Below are positions 1-14,303 of a stretch of 64,000 nt of DNA, in pieces (within the stretch, counting starts at the first letter, position 1; each line of letters starts with the position of its first letter). A model generated the notes under the pieces. That model searched no databases and was not told where the DNA came from. It worked only from the letters and a program-made list of their open reading frames with translations. Source of the stretch: Callaeas wilsoni. Its lineage: Eukaryota > Chordata > Aves > Passeriformes > Callaeidae. The stretch lies in NCBI GenBank assembly GCA_013398955.1, contig VWPU01012740.1, forward strand, positions 146,001 to 210,000. The letters are read 5' to 3'. The position numbers and the translations under genes are program-made.

Positions 1-2204
1 TTTTTCAGTTTTCTCTCTACTTGAGTTTGCAAGTTCTTGCACAGCTGAGTGAAATCACTGAGGCTTGCTCAGAAGCCTCTGTCCTGGGGAAATGACTGTA
101 TCTGCCTCAAGACTTCTGGTACATTTTTTAGGCAAACAGGCCCCTATTCCTGTATTTTTGGGTATGTGTTAGAAGCCTGAATATTAGACAAGTCAGGATT
201 CATTTAGTTCATAATGAACTGCTTTCTGCAGCTCATTCTAGTTATTGTTTAGGATTCTCAGCTGAGAGGGCACAGGACAGAGTGTTTAAGAGCCTGTTTG
301 GATTTTCTAAGAAAATTGTATGGGGAACATAACTGAAAACAGAAGAGCATTTCTGAAAGCAGGGATTAGATCTGCTTTTGGCTCCTGGCAGTTCCTTGCT
401 GTCTAATGGTAAAGTTGCAAGAAGAAAGGGTTGATGCGCAATATTTTGTGCCAGCTAATATACTTTCCTGGGACAGAGGACAGAACTCAGGCTTCCTCAA
501 TGTAAGGGCAGCCCTAAACTTGGAGTTCTGCTACCTGGAATAGTGGCATAATTTCTAGAAAGCTAGGGACAACACTGTTTCCTTTTGCAGAGCAGATTAG
601 AGTTTCTGATGTTTCCAACTGGTGACCTACACTTTCTTTAGAAACAGTAGATACCTAATTTATGCAAATGTTGAGACCTACATCAGTTCTTTGTTATGTC
701 CACTAATTGCATTGGTAATTTGGATGGTTATGGAGGACAGACTAGGTTGCCATCTAGTACTGCCATGCCCAACAGTGCACCTTAACAGAAAGCTTTCTAC
801 CCTGTTTTACTGATACCCTGTCTCCCAAACCTATCACTACTCTTTTTGCCTTTTTTCTGATTATCATATCCTTCTCAATACTTAGAGTATAATTTTTCTG
901 AGGCCAAGACCATCTTCTTTGTTGTTTCTCTGTACAGCAATTGGCGTGTCATCATCCTGTCGTGCTGTCCTCTCAGGTCAACGTGCTGTGCAGTGAGAAC
1001 ATACCAGCTATCTTGGAGCTACTTTTTGATTCATAAACATAGGATTACATTTCACCAGAGGATTACAGGAAAGCCTGTACTGTCGTGGTGAAGCCTTATT
1101 GTTGCCAGGATTGTGATATTGTTTAATGACTAAAACCTCAAAGAAGGTGTAACAGCTGAGAGCCTGCATTCAAGTTGAAGTGCAGTATCAGTGCCTAATT
1201 CCCATAGTCTCCTTAGAAAATCTTCTCTCTTCTTTATGGACTACTAGTCCAATATCTTTCATGAATATGAAATGCATATAAATAGAATTTTTCAAATATA
1301 TGTGCAGTCTTAAGTGCCATTAGAATCAGCCTTGACTGGTTTAGCCTGGTTTTGTTTTTAAACCTGACCTTCAAATATGTGTCTTGCTAAATGTGTTTCT
1401 GGGTGCATTTTTTTTATTTTGTTTTTGGAGATCATGTCATTGTTATATAGCTGAAGAAAGGGTAGTACTGAAAGCAATGCATCTTGGAATGCAAGTGGAA
1501 CTATTTAGACTCTCTTCTTTAAAGCACAGCTTCCTTATCTATACCCATCCAGTACTTAGAAAAGAAGGATTTCAGGATATTATGAGCTATATTCTTCTCT
1601 TGCTATTCACCTCATGTTAGTAAGCTGCTATTCTGCAAACTCGTGGAAATAGCCCTGAAACATATAGACTACTTCCATCTCTGCAGCAAAAAACCCCAAA
1701 CTGTACACATCTGATAACAGAAAGGAAACAAATACAGATAGATAGGTTTCTTCCTGAATTTCTATTATTCACTTAATTTATATTTACTTTTGGAAAATAC
1801 ATGAATTCTTTGTAATAATCGTAGAGTAAACTCTTGTGGCCTTTAAAGAGGCATGTGGATTAATGACTTCTCAAAGAATTGTTTTACAAGAGTGCTGTAG
1901 CATTTTTAGAATGAGTGCTTAGTTAAAATAGTCACTAAGGGCATGTAATTCACATAGGCATCTTTTGCACCAAATCTCTGTATTTTTTATTATCTGTGCA
2001 TTCTGATTTGAATCACTAAGGTCCTTCATATATGTACATGTAACATTAAGCTTATGAGTAGGCTTAGTTGTTCTAGAGTTAGTAATGTTCCCTAGAATCA
2101 CATACTGAATTAGACCTTTAGGGACTGTATTACCATGCTGCAAAATAGAGTCAAAAGAATAGTTTGGTTTTATATAAAAAGGTGAGGAGTGCAGAGGTTT
2201 TTTG

Positions 2205-2233
2205 GTGGGTTTTGTTTGTTTGTTCGTTTTTAG
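2205..2233. repeat. Short (TTTG)n simple repeat
   Basis: Imperfect TTTG units with neighbouring T and G runs. Similar short tracts recur in the window (8276-8309, 48854-48926) and as CAAA on this strand at 36897-36920. Confidence 0.8.
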
Positions 2234-4999
2234 TTTAAGAGTGCAATATATGTTTTCTTTAGCTGTAAAAGCACAATCAAGGCAACATGATAAGTGAGTC
2301 AGTGTTGTAAAAGTAAAACTAATTTTGCCTTCACTCACATGAGCTATAGAAGGAGGAAGCTTTATTGTCCCTGGGAAGGTGATAAGGCAGAGTAATTGTA
2401 TATTATACTGTCCTGGAACATCTGCCTGAAGACTGTTGGAGCAATTCATCTATCATGGACGATACAGCATGTTTTGTCTTTCTGTTTTAACCCATCCCCA
2501 CTGCTGGCCTGCACGAAGGTTTTGATAGGGACTGTGCCTGGGCTGGGGCTCACATTAATCAGTCCCCTTGTTCAACACTCCAGCTGACATAATTACAACC
2601 TGCGCACAGCAGTTATTCAAGTTGAGTCCTTGTCACTCGTGGTGCGAAACTACACAGCTCAGATCCCGAAGGAGATTGCCTTATCACACAGAACAAGGGC
2701 TCACAGGAGTTGAAGAGAATAGAAATGGGAAAATGTCTTCCGGGAGTACTATATATTCCTTTAAAATAAGACATTTGAGAGACTTACAAGGGACAAAGAG
2801 AAGCATTGTGCAAGGTCTGAAATGAACAGGTTATTATTTTTAAAAGGATTACACAGGCCATTTTTGTGAAATGGACATGCATTATTAAATAAATTCAGTG
2901 GTCTCTCTTATCATTCAGTGGCTCTGCCCTATTAGTTTTCTTCAGAAGTGATAAAATAGTTTTTGACTTGTATAAGCTTTAAGTATCTCTCAGTAGAAAT
3001 CATCAGAACACAACTAATAAAAGTGCACGTATTATACCAGTACAATTGGCACACACATAAGGGAAGATCTGCGAGGATCAGAGTTAAGGGTGAAAGAAGA
3101 AGCATGCAAAAGGGCTTTCAAAGATGAGCAAGTTCATTAGTTTCTGCCGTTGTATGATACCGGAATGTGAAAGGTGAAGCCAAAGAAAAAGTTTCATATG
3201 TTACCATTCTTTGCTCTTTTCTTTAGTGTTAACCCTCTGTGGGAAAAAAGACAAGTCCATAACAGTATCTACGATAATGAAAGAAGTTTATTTTCATGTA
3301 ATATGATGAGCTTAATTTTATATGGCTGTGGATTTTTTCTTTAAGATCAAAGAACCTTTGCATGAATGATCATAGGATAATTTGTTTGGTATTTGTGTAT
3401 AAAATTCCCCAATATGACAGAATTTCTTTGGTATCCAGAAGGCTTTTGCCTTGGTGTTTAAATTTTTTTATTCTTGGGTCAGCTTTCTGAAGTAATACCA
3501 TCCAGGCAGTTCCTATTCTTCTCAATCAATAAATTTAGAGTGTTGTCCTGATTTCTCATCTAGTTAAAATCATGTTATGTCTGTTAGACATAATTGTATA
3601 TTGTTGAAAGAACAGTAAAAATATTCTGGGTGTTCCAATTTTAATCTAATACTTTTACAAGGCAGCTTATCTGCAACTTTGAATAGTCTGAAGTAGAAGT
3701 GCAGCACAAGCTGCCTTATACATTTTACTTTACATATATGTATGCTAGGTAAGTCAAATACATAGTTCAGTGTTTTCATTCCATTTCAGTATCTTTTGGT
3801 GAAGTACCCAGCACATTAATTTTGATGTGTAGGTCTCCAGTGAAAGTCCAGCTACATGAAAACTGCAATTTCTTACTGAGCAGCAGGGTGTCCTTATAGG
3901 CAAATGTACTCTTGTAGGAACAAAAATCAAGTTTTGCTTGCTCCTTACTCTTAAAACCAGTTCTCCTGTGGTGAATGATATCTGTGAAGTAAGCTCAAAG
4001 TACAGAGCCAATTGCTGCATTTACTTAGATTTGTGCAGAAAATGGCATTATGAGGACATAATCTGAAGAGAATGCTATTTCTCTGATATATGCTTTCAAC
4101 ACACATTTTAGATTAGATAATCAATCATACCTCCAACTAAAGACCCAAATTTGACTTTCAGAATCTAAGATGGTTTTGCAGTATTGACAGCCAGGAAGAA
4201 TATATTTTAATTTGCAGACTGAACAAATTTCCATGACATCATGGAAGCACAATAAATAGCTGACCTCACAATGACATTTTTCAGATTTCAGCTGTACTTC
4301 TTGGAGACTTTGAGCCCAGAAAAAGCTTTACGCTGAGCCAATCTGACCTTCTACATAAAACAAACTGCATACGTGTTTTTTCCCCCAGTTTGCTCTGTGT
4401 TGAACCTCCTACTTCTGACTGAATTTTATGGTCTAGAAACATATTCAGGTTTCATCTGAAGAAACAGCTTCCCTTCTGTGAAAGATTAATTGCTGAAGAA
4501 ATTGTGCTTTGTTTCTCAGTCGAATTGGACTGTAACTTGTAGTCATTGCTTTTGGTTTCGTATAGGTTGTCTCTAAGTTAGGTTGTCCCTTAATCACGCC
4601 TTTATTCTGTTACTCATGGCCCAAACTCAAGTGTAATAAGCAAAACAGAAAGGTTTTTTATTAAGTGTTTTAGCGTTTTTTACCCCACTTAACTTCTATT
4701 TCTATTTATAATCACTTTGTGGCTGTTTGTTTCCTTTTTTAAATGTAGGCAGTAATATAGGAAGTAGATATTCTAGAATTAGTTTCTCTGGTGTCACAAA
4801 GAGAACATTACATCCTTATATTTGCTTTCTACTTCCTTGCTTATACAGCTAAATATAGCATGGGGCCTTTCTGCTTATAGCATCGCACTAGAAGTTCACA
4901 TTAAATTGATGGTCCACTAATCCCTAAATCATTTTCAGTGTCACAGCTTTTCACAGCATCGTCTAAGTTACTTGCATGCATTGTGCAAAGGTGGGAAAG

Positions 5000-5220
5000 C
5001 TAACATGTAATTGTGTGTGTACATGTTGTGATTGAACACGCCTGGCTTCTGAGACTGCTCTGTGTGATGGCAGTGTCATCGTTGTTAATCATGCTGCCAA
5101 TTACAGTGTTGTCTGCAAATTTTATTAGCGGGGATTTTATATATAGTTTTGGCATGCATAACAAAAGTGCATCTTTCAGACAATTATTGCTGATTCCTCT
5201 GATAAATTGGAACATTTGAG
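5000..5220. promoter_or_regulatory. Candidate conserved non-coding element
   Basis: GTTAATCATGCTGCCAATTA, TTTTATTAGCGGGGAT and GACAATTATTGC are homeobox and SOX-like sites in a repeat-free block. A short open frame (5013-5219) crosses it but is hydrophobic and unrecognised. Unconfirmed. Confidence 0.2.
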
Positions 5221-6267
5221 ATGAGGAAGAAAATGACCATCTCTTTTTGCATGGGGGGTTGGGGCTGGGATAGGGCAAGAAGAGGCACTGTATTAGCATT
5301 AAAAAAACCTACTTTGAGCAGAGATCGTACAGACCACAGTGCCCTGAGTATGAATCCAGGCTGCAAAGCAACAGGATCTGCCCTCTAGGGAACTGTGTTG
5401 TCACTAAAATGGCTGAAGGAACTGACACGAAGGCCAGTTGGATGAAGTACCATCTGCATCTGAGATTGACAGGCAGCCTTTAGGGTCTGTTGCTATCATT
5501 TCTGACTCCAGCAACATTAGGAGTCCAGTTTCATCTTGTGCAGCCGCTAGATTCCACACCCTTTCCTAGGCTCCATCTGCACTTCTGTATCTGTGAAAAT
5601 ACTTTATGTGTTCCTGAGGATATACAAACAGACTCCACAGAATTGTTCAGTTACTTTATGTGGTCATTAAAAGAAGTACAAGAGGGAAAAAATTGATGTT
5701 GAAAGGAAATGCGTGTCTTCAATTAAATTCATCCCATCTTTTTTAAAAAATGGATGTTTTCCATGGCCTCATTTCAGCAAGGTATTTGATCATGTACATA
5801 AATTTAACCTTGTGAGTCATTCTTTTGAAGTCGATGGGGGCTGCTTGTACTTAAGCCTCACAAATGAGTAAGTACCTTGTTAAATCAAAGCCTATGATAA
5901 CCTAAAGCCCGGTCTCCATCCTCACACCACTGCGGAGATGCTGTTTCTCAGACCAACTTCTCTTTTATGCCATCTGCTCTAAGCAGAAAGGAGAGGGGGA
6001 GGGAGGAAGCCCATGAACAATGGAGTGATTATTCTCAGTTACTGTGAAATAGATGAACTCCACCTGCTATTTCTGCCACTTAAACCTTGGCTGACACAGT
6101 GCAGCAGTGCACTGTGCACAGCAGACCCCTGCATCCCTCACGCCGCAGGCACGCGGGCCCTTGAGCTGGGCCATCGCAGAGACCACTCTGACTGCAGCCA
6201 AGTGGAAGCCAGGAGTTGTAGCAAATGTTACAGAGAGTTTTCAGAAGCAGATCAGTCTTATGAAAAA

Positions 6268-6400
6268 TTGTTTGGTTGTTGGTTTTTTTGTTTGGGTTTT
6301 TTGCTGTTGTTGGGGGGGGCTTTTTGCCTTGTTTGTTTGTTTGGTTGGTTTTTTGTTTTTTTTTTTTTTCTTTGTTTGTTTTGCTTTTTTTTTCTTCTCT
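6268..6400 (+). repeat. A-free T/G-rich low-complexity tract
   Basis: For 133 bases the plus strand contains no A at all. The tract has TTTG, TTGG and poly-T runs plus a run of eight G at about 6313-6320. The right end, TTTTTTTTTCTTCTCT followed by AG, is by chance a good polypyrimidine tract and acceptor, and a CAG|GTGGAG donor-like site follows at 6515. Open frames on both strands here translate to low-complexity residues and are not genes. Confidence 0.85.
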
Positions 6401-8275
6401 AGTCAGTAAAAGGAGACCCCAAGCCTCTCTCCAAAGAGCTGCTGGGGCAGACTCACAAGCTGAGCAGCCCAGCTCCACACAGCACCTGTGGGGACAGTGA
6501 GGACCGCAACACAGGTGGAGAGCTGAGGCACTTTCCCATGCCTTTCTGTACCCTTTCCACCCATTCCTTCCAAGTCTAGCAATTTGGACATAATTTGCAG
6601 GTTTCTGACTAAAAGACTCTTCTTTATTTCTTTCTCTTCTTGTAGAAAATAGACTTAATGGAAGCATTTAAGGCCTTATTTCCTTGGAATTAGAGATGGG
6701 CTTTTTCCTGGAAAAAAACATGTTTTCTTTAAATTGTGGAGTCTGGTTTTTTGTTTTTTTTTAAAAAAATACTCTGAAAATTCACGAGTAGATCTAGATG
6801 CCAGCACTGTGTCTATACTTTGGATCTTGTTCACTGTGAAGGGTTGTAACTGGCTTTACAGATTCCTGAGAGGTAAACAAGACTAGAGTACATCACTTCT
6901 TATTTCCCTTCAGAATTTCCAATTACCCTGAATTTGCCTTTAAAAGCACTCACTTTGGCTATCGTAATGATCAATTACTTGAAACTGGGAATTTTCATTC
7001 CAATACATTGTAAATAGAATGGTGGATCCGTGGCCAAATTACAATTTGGACATGCTAGTCTGCTGAATGGAGCTCAGACACAAGCAGTAATTATCAATCT
7101 TCCATCATTTTCTGTGCTGACGCACAAGTTTTTGCTGCTTCCCTACAGGGCTCTGCTACTTTTTAGCAGCCAGCATTGGACATCTGTCACACATACTGTA
7201 TGTCATAACAAATAGATCATTACAGAAAAAAATGCAAAGCTGAAAATGTAGAAAAGCAGAAAACATTACGATTATTATCCCTGGGTGTTGGTATAATACT
7301 ATCAGAATAAATCCCAAATACATTTTTATTATTTTCTTTGTGAAACTGACTGTATTATAAAATCTCATTAAAATGTGTAAATGTAGTGTACTCTCTTTTA
7401 TGGGCTACTTCATATTTTCTGAGTGGCAATACATGCAATGCATGGCAGTACAGGAAAACATGGCAATACATGTGGCCACCGGGTTGTTGGGCACGCATTT
7501 TTACGATGCTATGGGTGTGTATTTCAGTCCTCTTGTCTTGGTGGAGTTGAAAAGCTGTAAGCAAATACTCGCTACAGAAGCAGCTATGGTGGCAAAGGCA
7601 TTGCTTTTCCCCAGCAGCTCATTGACACTGTGCACCAGAGGTCTTTAGGAACAGCACAGGGAGGTGTTTGGCAGCAGTGACACAGGCAGAGCTGAGCTGG
7701 CACTGGGTACCTTGCAGTTGCCCTCCTGAGTTCCCGTGGAACTGTGTGCTGCTAATTCCTTCAATAGTATCCTAAGTCACTTGATAATTGAACTCTGTTG
7801 CAGAGCGTCGACACTAGTATCCATGTGATTGCTTCCCCACTCACTCAAAACCTAAATTAAAGGTGGAACTTTTGCATTTAAAGGCAAAGAGCAAGGAAAA
7901 AGTAACCCAGGTGCATGTTAGTAGTGAGAAAGCTGAGAAAATTTATTATATTTCTTGTACATATATACATATAGGTTATATGTGTGTTTTAATGTCTAAT
8001 AATTATTTCAATTTTATAATGTTAGTTTCAACTCATTACCACATTTTTGGCTACGATATTTTGCTATTTTTTAAAATATTTTCTTGTGCAATACTGTATT
8101 GACTTGTAGTACTGAAGAGGTAAGCTAATACTTTAACTTTTAAACTTGCATTCTGAATTTCCAGTGCTATGTGCAGATTATGTACTATTACATAGCTAGT
8201 TTGCACTAACTGGCAATCAGTTTATTTTATTTTAAAACCAGAAATGTAGCTAAATCTTGAATATGCAGGGAAGAA

Positions 8276-8309
8276 TTTTTGGTTGGTTGGTTTGTTTGTC
8301 TGGGTTTTT
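8276..8309. repeat. Short TTGG/TTTG simple repeat
   Basis: GGTTGGTTGG followed by TTTGTTTG and a T run; low-complexity sequence without other content. Confidence 0.8.
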
Positions 8310-10722
8310 GCTAAGTAGAAGTTGGGCAGAGTGACTGTCATTGTGGAGGTTTTGATTGAATAAGCCTGTTTGTATAATGTAATTACCACAGATTGAGGTA
8401 TTTGTTTCTTTCCTGTCAAGAAAATATTGCCCATTAGATTGTTTACCACCACCCTACTGAATGCTAGTTTTCATAGAGTTTAATGACAGCAAGGAACAAA
8501 GGCAGGCTAGAAGGGTTGTATTTTGGTGATTTTAAGTAATGCTGAAAACAGCCTGAAAGGTCCCTGCATTTAACTGAGTGTGCAAGAGCTCTTGGTGCTG
8601 CAAGAAGTATCCAGGAGTTCCCAGAACTTGTAACTACAACTGGAGAATGCTGAGCAAGGGGAAAGTCATGGAATCCTTGTATATATGTACAAGATATATA
8701 CATCCATGTATATATGCAGCACTGGTGTGAAATGTATTCAAAGCTTAAAGCAACTGGAAAGAGTGTAGGGAGAACCTGATGATTCCTCAGAGGGAGTTGA
8801 AAGGAACTTGGTCTCTGTAGCTGTTCCACTGGAGTTCTGGGTATCAGGGGATTCTACAGCCGAGCAAGGTGTCTTGGACGTGTTAGCTGGATGCAGGGGG
8901 ATAAGAAATATGACAGTTTGTAAAAGGGAGAGTGATCAACTGAAGAGTAATTTGCCTATGATTTCAATGGACTTCCTGTTGCTCTCCATCAGAAACCATG
9001 TTTTTGTGCCAAAAGGGTTATGGTTTGAGAAAAGAATCAGTGAGTAAATTTTTATGAACTGTGCTATCCATGAGGTCAAGCTAAATGTTCCATATGACTT
9101 TGTGTTTCTAAAAATCTATGGCTCTCCTTTTCTAGTGTAATTACATTATTGCAATTTTGATTTAAAGACAGTCTTCCAAGTTAGATGGCATTTTCTGTGA
9201 AAGAAATACCTGCAAACGTTCGGTGAATAACTGAGGTTAAGAATCTACAACAGTGCATATTGCTTCATTGAGAAGTATGCTTTCATCATAATTGCTTTTA
9301 TTTCTGGAAGAAAGTATCTGGAGACTTCGCTATTTTTCAATTAAAATACTTCGATTTCTGTGTACTTGCAGGTTGCATAGCAGAGTATAAAGGGTGCAGA
9401 AGACCTTCAGAATGCTGTCTATATGAGAGTGGACTTGATTCATACTGACAAACGGGGAAAATAGAAATCTTTCCAATCAATTGATTGTATCACTGTGTTT
9501 GGTTTTATGTTGTAAATAGTGACATCAGTGAAGCTGCCCTAAGTCCTTTATGTTATATGCATTTCTCTGCAGAAAGAGAATCTTTGTACCTAATGTGCTG
9601 GAGAAGACCTTTTGAAAAAGGTTTATTTTGTGCAAATAAGAGTCCTACAAGGTGCTAAAATTTTTAAAACTTAGTGGACTAGATAATTAACATTTTGCCT
9701 CATTTGCACCTCTGAAACCTTCCATTTCCATGTCTTGCAGTAAGTATCTTTCTGAAAATGTCAGGCACTGCATAATGGAAGAGTGTTCTAATTTCAGTTT
9801 CTTATTAGTAAATAGGAAAAAAAAAATTGATTACTTCCTGCAATATTTCATTTAGCTGTTTAATACAATGGTAATGTATTCTCATGTAGAAAACCCTTAG
9901 AAATATAGAAACATTCCTATTCTGCGTGGGCAAATTTAGAATCGACGGCTGTTTTGTGACTTTCTCGTATTTCATGATTTTTATCCAAAACACCGCACAA
10001 AAGACAGGGACAGCAATCTGGTACTGGGTGGGCACTGGTCTGCAGTTAACTGCTGAACTGGCTGTTTCCAGAGGCTGCACAAGCCAGTGCTGCTGGCTGA
10101 GGGGAGTGCAGAGCACGACCTGCTGCATCCAGCCACGAGGCTGGGGATGAGTCCCTCTGCCCAAATCCCTGCCCTCACACAGCCGGTACTGCGTGCTGGT
10201 GAGACTGACTGGCTGAGCTGTGCAACGTTGGAAAGAAGGAAGAGATGATGGGGGAATAGTACCTGCAGACAGCACTCACTGAGGGGAGCTTCAGGCTGAC
10301 TGTTTCCCCCCAGCATAGATTTGCTCCGAGACTCATTGTTCCACGCATGTTTCCCTGCTGCTGACTTTGAACTCCCATCTCTGCCTCCTGCAAAGTGCAC
10401 ATCTGTGCTCTCTCATCCCACACATCTGAACAGTGCTGCTGTTTACTGTGGGGTAGGCCTAGTTTTGCTCAGGAACCCGGTCTTTTGCACATTATAACTT
10501 GCCAATGCAACTGAGAAAGTATCTTCATAGGGGCACTTATACTACCTTTTAGGGGCTAAAAGAACAGCTGTATGTTTTGGGTTAAGGAGGAAGGCAGTTA
10601 TGAGGACTTCTGTCCCATTCACCAGAAGCATTATTTTCCCACTCTTCGGTAGACTGGGCACTCTGCTTCTTGCTGTTAGCACAATGCCCTGGGTTGTTTT
10701 TTGTTTTGGTAAAAGAACTGAA

Positions 10723-10771
10723 GCATATATACATATATTAAAAATATATATAAATATATAAATATATATAA
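10723..10771. repeat. AT-rich microsatellite (imperfect TATA/TAAATA)
   Basis: Alternating AT dinucleotides interrupted by AA and AC. TATA-like by composition only; no transcript start is suggested here. Confidence 0.85.
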
Positions 10772-11016
10772 GGGTAGGGGAAGGAAGGCAAACTAAGCAG
10801 AGGCAACAGTTTCTCATGTTGAGAAAATGTCTGGCCATTTTATACAACTCCTAACTTTCCACTTTATTTCACTCTCCCAACAAAGTGGATCAATGCTGCT
10901 AAGAGGCAAGGGTGCAGATGGCTGTGGAATAGGTCATTGGCCTTCCTTGTCAGTCTGTGGATGATGCCTGTGCAAGCTGAATGACCACTGAAAACTTGAA
11001 TAAATTGTTTTTAATT

Positions 11017-11421
11017 GGAGCAACCCAAATAAGGAGAGACAGGGAGCTGAGACTGGTCAGCCTGGAGAAAAGACTCAGGGGATGTCATCAGTATGCACAA
11101 ATATCTAAAGGGAAGCTCTAAAGAAGAGGAAGCCAAGCTCTTTTCCAGTGGTGCCCTGTGACAAGGCAGGAGGCAATGAGTACAAACAGGAAGATCGGAG
11201 GTTCCCTCTGAACATCAGGAAACACAATCCCATTGTTAGGGTGACTGAGCATTGGCAGAGGCAGCCCAGGGAGGGTGGGAGATATCTTTGGAGATATTCA
11301 GAAGCTGCCTAAAAATGGTCCTGGGCAACTGGCCCTGGGTTGTCCTTCCTGAGCAGCAGGGATGGAGCAGACAATCTGAGAGGTCCCTTTGAACCTTCTG
11401 CATGCTGTGATTCTGTGACTA
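11017..11421 (+). mobile_element. CR1 LINE 3' fragment, plus orientation
   Basis: The block reads as the 3' end of a CR1 retrotransposon in sense orientation: it has the successive hallmarks CAGCCTGGAGAA, AGGTTCCCTCTGAACATCAG, GGGTGACTGAGCA, TGGTCCTGGGCAAC and GAGGTCCCTTTGAACCTTC. It closes with CTGTGATTCTGTGA, the short repeated 8-mer that ends CR1. It is truncated on the 5' side, as most CR1 copies are, and many small changes make it an old insertion. It lies in the upstream intron in the same orientation as the host gene. Confidence 0.9.
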
Positions 11422-14303
11422 AAGTACCATTTTACAACTGACAATCATTTCCAGTTTATGATACTTGAATGTGCAGCAACCTTTAATTTATTGAGAGCAG
11501 AAAAACATACATGGTTGGTAGGAATGGACTTGTAATGGCAACATGGAATGTGCAGCTAGAACAGCAATGGCAACACATCGCTGTGTGATGAACATTAGAG
11601 ACAAATGCCCTTTTTTGTCTTTATCCAGAAGAGGTTTTCTGTTCATTTTAAGCAGTAGCTGCATTTCTCAGGAGAATCTTACCATCTGTCTCCCTGATTT
11701 CAAAGTGTTACCCTTTACAGAAATGTGGGAGCTCTCCTGGATGTGGAAAGTAGGCCTATGCCTTTCCCAATATGTCAGTCTTTCATGGAGCAGGTCATAC
11801 AGGTTTGTTGCATGGGAAGTATGGGCTGAGCTTTTCAGCTCCTCATATTTCCTGTTCATCTGCAATGTACCTTAGCAACATGTTCCATCTCCTCCTTCAC
11901 TGTGTATAGCACTGACAAGACACTGAAAAATCTATACAGGCCTCCCTCTTCCCTTTAATACGATTTTTGTGGGGTTTGCATCACATCTCAAACCTTTCTT
12001 CACATCTAATAAGAAGACTTACAGCAAGACGTGAAATAAAAAGAAAAATTTTATTGTGTTTCTCTGCATCAGAATTGAATATAAACTCATTGACTATAGC
12101 TTTAGACTAATTAAGTCTCTCTAATGAGTTCCCTTCCTGTTACTGCAGAGCATGGACAAATTGACAGAAATATATATGTTTGATTTTAAAAATGGATCAT
12201 GAGGATGAAAGCATGCTTACATTAAGCAATGTTAATAGCAATTTAACTTAGAAACCTCCACTGTATCTTTACTGAAATACGGGCTAGTCTCCTAAAACCT
12301 GCATTTATTTGTTTCTGGCTGTAATTCAGACTGGAACTCAAAAACCAGAAGGACTTTCCTCAAACAATTTCTATTGGGCTGGGCTCTATCTTCCAAATTT
12401 CAGGACAAAGGAAATCTGTATTTCAAGGTTTATAAACACCTGGAAGTGAATCTTATAATACGAGGCCTGTCAAAAGCTTAACTACCATCACTATTGCAAC
12501 ACTATAAAGTTTTAGTTAGATTCTTGTCATGAGATAGCTTTAATAAAAATACAGTGCTGTTTAAAGTCACACACCTCTGTGTTTACCCATATGAGATGAA
12601 GTGATGTAACTACACATACAATGTATTGGTGGGGGTGTTTTGTGTCAGACATATAATAACATACTTGTACAGTACGTGGGAGAAGACTCCTAATAAAACA
12701 CACATTCAAAGCACACTGAATAATTAAAAAACATTTTATATGCAGTACACTATTGTCCTGTCATATTTAAAGGTATCACTTGGCTTCAAAAGTGTTTGGA
12801 TTTGCCAGTTGTTACCGTCATGGTTTACCTTATGATGACAATTGATGCTTTGCAACCTAATATGAGGGACCATTTGTAATGCCTTGTGATCTCATAGTCC
12901 TCATTTCTGATTAAGCCTTCCTGGCCTTGTCACATGGAAAAGTATGGGTTTAAATGTTTTTAATCTGTATGTTGGTGTGTTTAGCGACAGATTTTTACTG
13001 ATGACTGAATAAATGAGGCTTCAGGACTGCTCTGTTTAAAGTGGCTGGAGCAAATTCCAAATCAAAGGAGATAGAACTGGCCTTTTATGGCTTGAACAGG
13101 CTGGATTTTCTTCACAACTCTTACATAGGTTTCCACAGATCCTTTATATGTTTCACAGAAATATTTCAAAGTAAAAAGTTTTATATCTTTCCTTAACGTA
13201 GTATGAGAGCTGAGCTAAAAGAACACAGATATTTTATTTCAGATTCTTATGCTCTGCTTTAATCTACTGCCCCTTAAAGTATAACCCATGATAGAAGGTT
13301 ACCAGGTTGTCTTCTGCTTTCATTGCAGTATACACTACCTTTTTCTTCTTTTTTTTGTAAAATACATATTTCATTTTAACTACATTTATGAGCATTGTAA
13401 CTTTTTTAGGGCTGAATCCTGAAAGATGCTGAGGACCAATATTTTCTATATTTTTCAGTGATAAGTGTCTTCTCTGACATTCTCAGGCATCTGATCATTA
13501 TACCAGTATATAGCAGATGGACATGACAGAGGGTGAGCTTTGGCAGCACCGTAAGGCAGATACCAACTTTACTATGACCATTTCCGAGGGAGAGACAAGC
13601 ATTCCAGCAGAACTTCAAGCTGCTACTTCCAGTTTATTTTGAGGGTCGTTTTTTTAGGTGCCTGTTACTGTGGAATTTCTATCCGTTATGGGTATATAAC
13701 CAGTTGCCTAAAATTCTACAGTTATCTTATTTGAGTATTTGTGAAGTATTATGTATTTATGTAGTTTACAGGAGTGTTTGTACTTTTTTCAGTTAGGCTG
13801 AATTACTGTTCTTAGTTTGGCAATAATAATAGTTTATGCTAGTAAGAAAGTCTAAAAAATAAACAAAACCCCAAAGCAATGGTACACATGGCCAGTTCTG
13901 TTCTTTTGAGTCAAGAATAAAGATACTGACTGTTTCTGATTGAAATAAATGGAGCAGCAGTGTATTTTATGTAGGATTCATCACAGAGTTTGAATAAGTA
14001 GGAAATTCTAATGCAAAATAGTTTTGTAATGAGACTGGAAAATTTTAAAGACTAGAAATTAAAAATTACTGCCATATGGATCTCTCTGAATAAGGGAAAT
14101 GTGAAATCTTTTCTTATTACTTTATTTCAGAAATATGATTATAAATATTGCTTTGAAATGTGTTAATCTAATTGTATATGTAATCTGACTTTTATGCATG
14201 AAAACTCCACTACTTTCACAAAAGCTGTGTTTAAGATGTAAACCAGACTCTGTGTGTATTTTCAAAAAGATGTAAACTTGAACAACTCAATTCTCTTTCC
14301 TAG

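Noticed and set aside
1919..2449. 176-codon open frame on the minus strand
   Set aside because: It has no recognisable domain and mixed low-complexity content, and it lies in AT-rich intron; length alone is expected by chance in 64 kb.
6080..6667. 195-codon open frame on the minus strand
   Set aside because: The middle is lysine/threonine/asparagine low complexity from the A-free tract; the rest matches nothing I know.
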